A stretch of DNA of 14,574 nt, taken from NCBI GenBank assembly GCA_021779695.1, contig JAJYAE010000076.1:1-14574 (forward strand), in the 5' to 3' direction. Shown here one piece after another: positions 6,771-12,909 of this stretch. The first letter of the stretch is position 1. Each line of letters starts with the position of its first letter. The position numbers were made by a program, and so were the translations under genes. The notes under the pieces were generated by a model. It was not told where the DNA came from. It saw only the letters and a program-made list of their open reading frames with translations, and ran no database searches. Source of the stretch: Acidobacteriota bacterium (GTDB lineage: Bacteria > Acidobacteriota > Terriglobia > Terriglobales > Acidobacteriaceae).

Positions 6771-7814
6771 CTAAAGCTCCAGAATGTTTTCCATCAGGTA
6801 GTGATCGCCCTCGATCTTCGCGGTCAAGGTCGCACGGTCGGAAGACGACGCATAGGCATGAAACCCGGCCTGCGCCTTGGCGCGAAGGTGGCCGGGGCGA
6901 TACGCGGCGGTGAGAACTTCAATATCCTCGTGGCTGCTACGTGAGCCTTGGTCCATGTCTTGATCGCCCTTACGGTCGAGGTCGTATTCAATCCGCGCGT
7001 CTGGAATCTGAATGCCATCGTTGACGTAAGGCAAATCAAACTGCCGGGCGACCTGCTGCTTGACCTCTCCCATGTCGCGTTCCGGTTCGGCTTTGCGCGC
7101 CGCATGGATTGCCTTCTGCACGTCGGATTTCAATTCAAAGTCGAGCTTCACACGGAGATTGCTGCCGCCCTTCCGCTCGATGCGTTCCGCCTCTTTGCGG
7201 AACGCACGATAGATTTGCGTGTCGTGTTCAACCTCGCGTGGCTTTACTAGGCCAGCATAAAGTCTTTGGTCCTGTGGCAGCCCGGAGGTCTGCCGGGCTG
7301 CATCCCGGCCCGCTTTGGTCAATGTCACAACCTCGATGCGTTCCACTTTTCCACCGCGACCGTCGCGCCGGGCGTTCACGGCATCGACCTGCACAAGACC
7401 CTTCTCCCGTAGAAAGGACAGGTCGCGTTTCATCTGAGAATGGCTGTTGCCATAAACTGTCTCGGCAAGATCGCGGGTGCTGATGACGCGAAAACGTCCA
7501 ACCTCTGCGAGGACTTTTTGCTCTTCCTCGCGGAGAGAAATGCCGATCATCTGGTGCGGCAGGTCATTGCGCCGGGGCCGCCGTTCCACAGAGGGTTCAT
7601 GGGAAACCGGGCGTTGCTTCTGTTCACGTGGCCGCTGGTGGGAGACAGTGTGTTCTCGGCCTGGCGATGAGACTTTGGGTCCGCGATGTTCTTCAGCGCG
7701 TGCCGCGAGGTCCTCTCGCCGGCGTTCTACGGGGGAGGGTTCCAGCGGTGGCGCGGGACGCCGGGCCTCCGGCGCGCGTCTGCGAGGAAGTTCCTCCGGC
7801 AGATCAAGCCGCAT
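6771..7814 (-). CDS. Replication-relaxation-family-like winged-helix protein
   Basis: The protein (347 residues) begins with a very basic, Arg/Pro/Glu-rich and probably disordered tail (1-85). A winged helix follows at about 92-170: EEEQKVLAEVGRFRVIST, RDLAETVYG, QMKRDLSFLREKGLVQ and LTKAGRDAAR. The C-terminal part (about 195-345) has HDTQIYRAFRKE, then PDARIEYD (271-278), IEV (298-300) and a late K-x-x-x-x-x-x-x-Y. The order PDA, then a strand ending in E-V, then K and Y resembles the replication-relaxation family (Replic_Relax) found on plasmids and conjugative elements; a PD-(D/E)xK-like fold is possible but not shown. The gene overlaps the stop of the upstream small gene (TGATG), with GGGAG upstream. 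It could act in DNA processing or copy control of the element. It is not a classical HUH relaxase: no three-His motif is visible. Confidence 0.8.
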   Translation of the reverse strand: MRLDLPEELPRRRAPEARRPAPPLEPSPVERRREDLAARAEEHRGPKVSSPGREHTVSHQRPREQKQRPVSHEPSVERRPRRNDLPHQMIGISLREEEQKVLAEVGRFRVISTRDLAETVYGNSHSQMKRDLSFLREKGLVQVDAVNARRDGRGGKVERIEVVTLTKAGRDAARQTSGLPQDQRLYAGLVKPREVEHDTQIYRAFRKEAERIERKGGSNLRVKLDFELKSDVQKAIHAARKAEPERDMGEVKQQVARQFDLPYVNDGIQIPDARIEYDLDRKGDQDMDQGSRSSHEDIEVLTAAYRPGHLRAKAQAGFHAYASSSDRATLTAKIEGDHYLMENILEL

Positions 7815-8071
7815 CAGTCTTTCTCCCGCTGCTCAGAATGGATCTCGCTCTGGAAATCGAGCGAAGCCTGAGCGACAGTATTGGGTTCTTCCTTCAATTG
7901 CCCCTGAATGGTGGTGACTTCATACTCGGAGACATTGCCAAAGGATTCCATCTCGTGCTGGGCGGCTTCCTTTGCCGCACGGACACGCGCGACGTGATCG
8001 ATGGAACGATCCATGTGTTCTTCAAGATCGAAGTCGTCGATGGGCGGCTGCGGCTGGTGTTCCTGGCTCAT
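7814..8071 (-). CDS. Small acidic protein of the T4SS cluster, unknown
   Basis: The product has 85 residues, is rich in Glu, Asp and Gln, and has no membrane segment or signal peptide. Residues 15-45 (DFDLEEHMDRSIDHVARVRAA and following) probably form a charged helix. I chose the ATG at 8071 because AAAGGGG lies ten bases upstream, overlapping the stop codon of the membrane-protein gene; a GTG at 8140 would overlap that gene by more than 50 bp. The stop overlaps the next start in a TGATG junction. No family was recognised. Its conserved-looking operon place between the membrane protein and the winged-helix gene suggests a cytoplasmic accessory role. Confidence 0.72.
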   Translation of the reverse strand: MSQEHQPQPPIDDFDLEEHMDRSIDHVARVRAAKEAAQHEMESFGNVSEYEVTTIQGQLKEEPNTVAQASLDFQSEIHSEQREKD

Positions 8072-8081
8072 GCTGAGATGG

Positions 8082-8088
8082 CCCCTTT
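8082..8088 (-). promoter_or_regulatory. Ribosome binding site deciding the start at 8071
   Basis: AAAGGGG on the minus strand, ten bases before the ATG and beginning within the TGA stop of the preceding gene. It favours the 85-residue form of the small acidic protein. Confidence 0.5.
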
Positions 8089-8384
8089 CACTCTTCGCCG
8101 AACTGCGCGGTGATTTCTTCTGAGAGTTCCGAGTGTCCACTGTGAATCTCCTGATCGAGATGTTTAAGTTTGCGGCCGGTATCGCGTAGAAAGAACTTGC
8201 GCTCGATCCAGATGGTGAGACCGAGAAGATTGGCGAAGAGCAGAGCGCAGTAAAGTGCGATGCTCTGGAGGTAGCTATGCAGGATGAGGCTGCGCCAGGG
8301 AGTGAGAAAATGCAGCTCGTGCATTAATCCAAAACCGAGCGCAAGAAAGATGAGAGTGGCGACGAAGATGGCGTTGGCGAGCAT
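8088..8384 (-). CDS. Small two-helix membrane protein of the T4SS cluster
   Basis: The product has 98 residues. Two membrane segments are clear: about 3-21 (ANAIFVATLIFLALGFGLM) and about 34-60, which ends LLGLTIWI. A charged cytoplasmic-type tail follows (about 61-98: ERKFFLRDTGRKLKHLDQEI, then an acidic end). The ATG at 8384 is five bases after the trbF stop; the longer frame upstream runs inside trbF and reads as low-quality Arg/Pro-rich sequence. No named family was recognised. The position after virB8 and the topology suggest an inner-membrane accessory subunit of the channel, or an entry-exclusion factor; both are inference. Confidence 0.78.
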   Translation of the reverse strand: MLANAIFVATLIFLALGFGLMHELHFLTPWRSLILHSYLQSIALYCALLFANLLGLTIWIERKFFLRDTGRKLKHLDQEIHSGHSELSEEITAQFGEE

Positions 8385-8389
8385 AGGCG

Positions 8390-9067
8390 TCAGTTCCCGA
8401 ATGCCTGGTCTTCGTGGACATAGCTGATGACGAGGCCGAGTGGGTTGGTGAGGAGCATTTCGTTGGGCACTTCGTCGCGGAAGCCGTAAACCACATTGGC
8501 GGTCCAACGCTCACGCCGCTGTTCATCCTGATCGCCGGGGGAACGGAAGACTTTTTCAAACTCGATGTGTGCGCGATACGGGGCCTGCCGCGTATCGTCG
8601 AGGACCACAGCTTTGATCTCAATGTCTACGTTGGGGGCACTCGGATCGAGGAGAAATGTTTCCAGCGTCTTCGCTTTGTTGACCCGCGCAAGCGTGGCAC
8701 TCTGCAAATCATTGGAGAAGAAATTCAACGATTCGGCGAAGTCGCGGTGCAACGTGGCGTGGTTACGTCCGTAGTGGAGCGCAACCCATCGGGCAAGGTA
8801 GTATTTGCTGACACGCTCGACGGGAACCTTCGAGAAGTCGGTATAGTTCACAACCTGGCCGCGTCCGATGTCCGAGACCGCAATGACGAGCGGCTTCATC
8901 CGCAAGGCAGCGGTCTGGGCGCGGTAGAGGAGCGCAAGCAACGCGAGCGCGACGACGGAGAGCACAAGGAGCGCAACTTTGAGATAGGTATTGGCGACAA
9001 CCGGTTCCGCATACAACTCAAGGAACTTGTGGCCAGCATCGGTGGTTGCAAAGTTTGTATTTGTCAT
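8390..9067 (-). CDS. trbF: VirB8/TrbF-type inner-membrane T4SS protein
   Basis: The protein has 225 residues, the usual VirB8/TrbF size. A short cytoplasmic N-terminus is followed by one membrane helix (about 29-48, LKVALLVLSVVALALLALLY) and a periplasmic domain. The periplasmic part has the family pattern: V-I-A-V-x-D-x-G-x-G-Q near 62-72, Y-x-L-A-R-W-V around 90-96, and a late ERWTANVVYGFRDE segment. VirB8 nucleates assembly by contacting VirB9, VirB10 and VirB6 in the periplasm. The ATG at 9067 lies four bases after the trbL stop, with GGGGAAA as a weak ribosome site. Family assignment rests on topology, length and operon place as well as sequence. Confidence 0.9.
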   Translation of the reverse strand: MTNTNFATTDAGHKFLELYAEPVVANTYLKVALLVLSVVALALLALLYRAQTAALRMKPLVIAVSDIGRGQVVNYTDFSKVPVERVSKYYLARWVALHYGRNHATLHRDFAESLNFFSNDLQSATLARVNKAKTLETFLLDPSAPNVDIEIKAVVLDDTRQAPYRAHIEFEKVFRSPGDQDEQRRERWTANVVYGFRDEVPNEMLLTNPLGLVISYVHEDQAFGN

Positions 9068-9071
9068 GGTG

Positions 9072-9896
9072 TTATTTCCCCGATAGATTGACCCAAGTGC
9101 CGGCGCGTCCGCTGAGGATCGCGCCAGTCAGTTCCGGTATCTTGTGGAGGCCGTAGATGCAGACGAAGGCCAGCGTGAGCAGCGCGGGCAGCAGCGTGAC
9201 GATGTTCGAGAGCGAGAGCGTTCCGATCACGCCGAACATCCCGACGACGACCTTCGAGAAGATGAAGACGAAGGCTGCGGCTACGACTTGGTAAAAGCTG
9301 AAGCCAATGAACGCCTTGAGCCAGCCCCAGAACAGCCAGTCCATCTTGGGAACGATGAACCAGGGGATGAAGATGGGGCCGATCAAGACGCAGACAGCCG
9401 TGGCGACATAACCATAGGCGATGACGGCAAAGACAAACGCCTGCATGACCATCAGCGCGAGACTTGCGATCATCCAGGTGAGGTCTTCGGAGAAGCTGAA
9501 GATACCCGGAGGCGCACCCAACTGCTCTTCAGCGGACGTGATCGAATCGACGATCTGCTGCGTGTTGTCCGCTTGAATCTGGGCCGAGAGTTGAATCGCC
9601 TCTTTGGTGATGAGATCACTGAAGCTCATCCCGACACCCGGAATAGGGAATGAGTAATAGGTCAACATCCCCAGACCGAAAGCAATCATCAGAATCAGGT
9701 CGGCGAACTTGGCGAAGTGAAACCCGCCGCCGTGCCCCTGCGCGGCGGACAGGGCGGATTTCACACCGAACCAGACAATGAGGATCACGGCCAGGCCACG
9801 GAAGATGTCGAGTCCCGTGGCCTGAATTGCCGTGCTCCTGGTGGTCAGCAGGTCATTGATGGCCTGCGATAGAAAACTCAGATAGTTTTGGGACAT
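9072..9896 (-). CDS. trbL: VirB6/TrbL-type polytopic membrane protein
   Basis: The protein has 274 residues and about six membrane segments: roughly 32-50, 66-84, 140-160, 163-182, 190-215 and 232-250, with a hydrophilic loop between about 90 and 135 that is probably periplasmic. This matches VirB6/TrbL, which forms the inner-membrane part of the translocation path. It is shorter than TrbL of RP4 (which has a long C-terminal tail) and closer to VirB6. The ATG at 9896 lies three bases after the trbJ stop, with GGAAGG upstream. Typical family features seen are FRGLAVILIVWFGVKSAL and the conserved WLKAFIGFSFYQVVAAA segment. Confidence 0.9.
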   Translation of the reverse strand: MSQNYLSFLSQAINDLLTTRSTAIQATGLDIFRGLAVILIVWFGVKSALSAAQGHGGGFHFAKFADLILMIAFGLGMLTYYSFPIPGVGMSFSDLITKEAIQLSAQIQADNTQQIVDSITSAEEQLGAPPGIFSFSEDLTWMIASLALMVMQAFVFAVIAYGYVATAVCVLIGPIFIPWFIVPKMDWLFWGWLKAFIGFSFYQVVAAAFVFIFSKVVVGMFGVIGTLSLSNIVTLLPALLTLAFVCIYGLHKIPELTGAILSGRAGTWVNLSGK

Positions 9897-9899
9897 GGC

Positions 9900-10766
9900 C
9901 TACCTTCCGCTGGGGCTGAGCGAAATGGATTGGAGGGCGTTGCTGATGCCACTCGTCGTCTGCTGCATCACATTGGTAAAGTTCTGCTGGAAATCAATGG
10001 CCTGGTTGATGAGCCGATTGCGCTCGTCCAGCTTTTCCTTGGCGTCGAGCGCCTGTTGCGCAGCAGCGGCGGCGAGTATCTGGTTGGCGTCCTGCTGCGA
10101 GTGAACTTGAAGCATCGTAGCCGAGTTGATCTTAGCCAGGACGCCGACTTCAGTCTGCTGGCTGGGATCGGTCGAGTAAGTATCGGATTCGAGGTTGGCG
10201 AGCTTCTGTTGAAAGGTCTGCGAATCGGAGCGGATGGTACCAAGCGTCGAAAGCAGGTTAGTCACGTTAGACTGGCCGATTTCGGAACTGGCGTACTGGT
10301 TCTGGATGGTGGCCTGAGTTGTGGAGTCCTGCGCGGATAGGCTGCTCGACGGATAGCTCTTTACCTGGACCACCGCACCGCTGTACGCGGACGCGGCGCG
10401 TGTCGGGTTTCCGAGGTCAAGCGCATTGATCCATGCCGTTGTGTTGCCATAGGTATCGGGCGCAGACGCAGAAGAGAAGCTGGCCCACTTGGAAAAGTCG
10501 GACTGGTAGCGGGCGGCGAGGTTCTGCGGCATCCGTGACATCTGATAAGCGAGGTTGTAGGCCGCGATGACCTGGTTCATGGTCTGATACGCGGTGGTGT
10601 AAATCTGTTCTGCGGTTTGAAGTCCTTGAATACCTTGCTCGATCTGCTGGATGGCATGGGCGGATTGCGTGGGATCGAAGACAATGCCGGAGCCGAACTG
10701 CGCATGTGCCGCAGGCACGACCAGGGCGGTAAGGACGATGAGCAAATACGGCAATCTCGACTTCAT
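9900..10766 (-). CDS. trbJ: VirB5/TrbJ-type secreted T4SS protein
   Basis: The protein has 288 residues. A signal peptide is clear: Lys/Arg start, hydrophobic core LLIVLTALVVP, then AHA|QF, giving cleavage after residue 22. The mature part is mostly helical and Gln/Ala-rich, with QIEQGIQGLQTAEQIYTTAY and NLAYQMSRMP near 42-82 and a long helix near 225-265 (ILAAAAAQQALDAKEKLDER). That is the VirB5/TrbJ pattern, a minor pilus-tip or adhesion component. A strong AAGGAG lies four bases upstream of the ATG at 10766. Its upstream neighbour is a tiny lipoprotein gene. TrbJ-TrbL-TrbF order agrees with Trb clusters. Confidence 0.9.
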   Translation of the reverse strand: MKSRLPYLLIVLTALVVPAAHAQFGSGIVFDPTQSAHAIQQIEQGIQGLQTAEQIYTTAYQTMNQVIAAYNLAYQMSRMPQNLAARYQSDFSKWASFSSASAPDTYGNTTAWINALDLGNPTRAASAYSGAVVQVKSYPSSSLSAQDSTTQATIQNQYASSEIGQSNVTNLLSTLGTIRSDSQTFQQKLANLESDTYSTDPSQQTEVGVLAKINSATMLQVHSQQDANQILAAAAAQQALDAKEKLDERNRLINQAIDFQQNFTNVMQQTTSGISNALQSISLSPSGR

Positions 10767-10778
10767 AAGGCTCCTTGT

Positions 10779-10907
10779 TCAGCGCCGGGCTTTGACCGGC
10801 GCGGGTTGTGGGTAGTGGCAGGGTGAGGGCTTCTTCGGCGGGCGCGAGGGGGAGGCGCAGCCAACCACGAGCGCGAATCCGAAGAAAGTAAGAATAAAAA
10901 CACGCAT
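10779..10907 (-). CDS. Tiny lipoprotein, VirB7/TrbK-like position
   Basis: The product has only 42 residues. The N-terminus MRVFILTFFGFALVVGC is a lipoprotein signal: one Arg, a hydrophobic core, and V-V-G-C matching the lipobox with the lipidated Cys at residue 17. The mature part is about 26 residues, Pro-rich and basic, with a second Cys at residue 30. The ATG at 10907 overlaps the trbI stop in a TGATG junction, and the TGA stop comes 12 bases before the trbJ start, so it fits exactly into the operon. VirB7 lipoproteins of this size stabilise VirB9 at the outer membrane; TrbK is an entry-exclusion lipoprotein. Which role applies cannot be told from sequence. Confidence 0.8.
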   Translation of the reverse strand: MRVFILTFFGFALVVGCASPSRPPKKPSPCHYPQPAPVKARR

Positions 10908-12145
10908 CACATCACGCCTGGCATTTCGTGGTTTTCGTATGCCGGGAGGAGCATGTCTTGGGTGATGTAGACCTTGATCCGGTGGCCCTCGCGAATGGTG
11001 ATGGTCGGAGGGATGTTGATGAACTTATCGAGCACGTTTGCGCCGGACGCGGCCAGGCTCGACGCCATGCCCTGCCTGTACATATCCGAACCGCTCTCGG
11101 AATAGCCGCCGTTGGTCGTGGCTTCCGCCGCGCCGGAGATAACCCCCAGCGCAATCGACGCGCCGAAGATTTGCAGGTAATGGTCGTTGACCTTATCTTT
11201 CAGGCCCGTCTCGCCCACCTGATCGAGACCGTGAAACTGGTCGAGATCGACAGAGTACCCGTCCGGCATGAGCAGGCGATGGAAGGCAACGGCAAGGCGT
11301 TTCTGGCCGAAGCCGGAGACTTTCTGCGTATCGCCCAGGATGAACGTACCCTCCGGGATAAGCACATGCTGGCGGTCCTGGCTGTAGACCGGATTGGTCA
11401 CCAAGACCTTGACCGGCCCGGGAAACTCACCGTCCAGACGATTCACCAGAGCGGTGTCAATAGTGGTGCCCTCGAACAGCACGAAGGGCTGGCCGTGCGC
11501 AGAGTTGACGTTCACCTCCGGCGCACGCTTCTGCCCGTTCGCAGCGGCGGCCTGCGGAGCAGGAGCCTGCTGCGGCAGCGTCGTTGTACGCGCCGCAAGC
11601 GAGCCGGCATCCGCATTCGCGGAGTCCGTTGGGGGTGCCGCTAGGCGCGAACCTCCGTCACCGACGGAGACGAGATTCGAGGCAAAGCGCGCTTTGAAGG
11701 CCAGCGCCTTTTCCGCATCCGCCACCGGATCGCGGGGCGGTTCGGTGGCGGGCGGCAACTGCGCAGCAGGAGCCGCGCCGCCAGTCTGCGCGGCATTCGC
11801 TGCAGGTTGCGCCGCTGAGCCGGCTTTTTGCGCCTGGGCCTGCTGCTGGCTCTGTCGCTGGTCCGCACTCAAGTCCTGCTCAAGTTCCTGAATTTTGCGC
11901 TGGTTGGCGTCCGTGGACATGCCCACCGGCGATGAGGCGGTTTCTTTCGGAGCGGGCTTGGCGTGGTTCTTTGAGAACATCACGGCCAGCAGGATGAGCA
12001 CGGCGAGTCCAGCGACAACATAGCCCTGTGCCTGTTTGGGGACAACGCCTTCCGGCAGAATGCGCTTGTCGCGGACTGCCGGGGCCGATGCAGGCGATTG
12101 CGTTTCTGAGGTCGGCACTGCATTGGTTGATTTTTCGTCTGCCAT
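10907..12145 (-). CDS. trbI: VirB10/TrbI-type core complex protein
   Basis: The protein has 412 residues. A cytoplasmic N-terminus precedes one membrane helix (about 43-57, VVAGLAVLILLAVMF). Residues about 60-210 are Ala/Pro/Gln-rich and probably extended in the periplasm, with a coiled-coil-like QELEQDLSADQRQSQQQAQ at 86-104. The C-terminal beta-barrel domain (about 215-405) carries the family's PFVLFEGTTIDTALVNRLDGEFPG start, the VLIPEGTFILG motif, and a helical antenna region around 325-375 that would cross the outer membrane. The end reads ITIREGHRIKVYITQDMLLP, typical of VirB10/TrbI. VirB10 spans both membranes and senses ATP use by the motor. ATG at 12145 is three bases past the trbG stop, with AAAGGG upstream. 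Confidence 0.94.
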   Translation of the reverse strand: MADEKSTNAVPTSETQSPASAPAVRDKRILPEGVVPKQAQGYVVAGLAVLILLAVMFSKNHAKPAPKETASSPVGMSTDANQRKIQELEQDLSADQRQSQQQAQAQKAGSAAQPAANAAQTGGAAPAAQLPPATEPPRDPVADAEKALAFKARFASNLVSVGDGGSRLAAPPTDSANADAGSLAARTTTLPQQAPAPQAAAANGQKRAPEVNVNSAHGQPFVLFEGTTIDTALVNRLDGEFPGPVKVLVTNPVYSQDRQHVLIPEGTFILGDTQKVSGFGQKRLAVAFHRLLMPDGYSVDLDQFHGLDQVGETGLKDKVNDHYLQIFGASIALGVISGAAEATTNGGYSESGSDMYRQGMASSLAASGANVLDKFINIPPTITIREGHRIKVYITQDMLLPAYENHEMPGVM

Positions 12146-12148
12146 TGT

Positions 12149-12901
12149 TTATTGCCCTTTCCGCTGAAACTCAAGCCGATGTTTGCCGATTTCGAGATAA
12201 CCCTTGTCAACGATTTTGGGGAGGATGTACGTCCCGTCCTTCAACTGGAAAGTAATGAGATCGGGCTTCTTATCCTTCTCCTCGTAGACGGCGAACTTCT
12301 CGGCTGCGGACGATTTGATGTAAGTGAACTTGTCGTCGTGGTAGATCGCCGACACATCGAAGGGCGATTCGTTGTGAAAGGTGTAATCGAACTTCAGGGC
12401 CGCGGTAGGATACTCGGCACGGAACTGCTCAACGGCGGCAGCGGCATGGCTCTGCGCAAGCTGTGCCTGGGCACGCGCCACATCCACTTCGCCAGCGGAT
12501 ACAAGTTTGGTGACGCCATTGGCGGCGGCAAGCGCCGACGGATCGGACGGTTCGATAACAACCTTCAGGTCGGGATCGGCAGATTCAACATCGTCCAGCG
12601 TGAATGTGTAGACGCTGCCCTTGTCGGTAATGAGGTTGAGATTGGAGTGGATGCCCTCCTTGGCCGGATGCAGAAAGCAATAGTTGCCTATGGCGTCGAT
12701 GATCCAGAAATCCTTATCGCCAGTGGCAACCTCAAGAATCTTCTCCGTGCTTGGAAGCTGAATGAGCGTGGTGTAACGCATCTTGGCGCGAACGCTCACG
12801 ATGTCGTTGGTGTGGTATTTAACCACGCGCGCGGTCTGCTGGCCGTGAGCTACTGTGGCGACCAGGCCAAGTACGAGCAGAAGAATGGGTGAACGGTGCA
12901 T
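12149..12901 (-). CDS. trbG: VirB9/TrbG-type core complex protein
   Basis: The protein has 250 residues. A signal peptide covers residues 1-20 (SPILLLVLGLVATVAHG|QQ). The mature protein has the VirB9 layout: an N-terminal beta domain with TTLIQLPSTEKILEVATGDKDFWII near 44-69, a linker near 120-160, and a C-terminal domain with the Y-x-F-x-x-x-x-P-F-D-V-S-A-I-Y-H-D-D-x-F-T-Y motif (about 170-195) that in this family engages VirB10 and VirB7. It belongs to the outer-membrane core. A strong AAGGAG lies a few bases before the ATG at 12901, in the short gap after the virB4 gene. Confidence 0.93.
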   Translation of the reverse strand: MHRSPILLLVLGLVATVAHGQQTARVVKYHTNDIVSVRAKMRYTTLIQLPSTEKILEVATGDKDFWIIDAIGNYCFLHPAKEGIHSNLNLITDKGSVYTFTLDDVESADPDLKVVIEPSDPSALAAANGVTKLVSAGEVDVARAQAQLAQSHAAAAVEQFRAEYPTAALKFDYTFHNESPFDVSAIYHDDKFTYIKSSAAEKFAVYEEKDKKPDLITFQLKDGTYILPKIVDKGYLEIGKHRLEFQRKGQ

Positions 12902-12909
12902 GAGGCTCC

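Noticed and set aside
8414..9091. Long open frame on the + strand opposite trbF
   Set aside because: It is antisense to a well-supported gene and its translation has no recognisable domain; GC-rich codon use of the real gene keeps this frame open. The same applies to the frames at 10928-11644 and 12152-12892.
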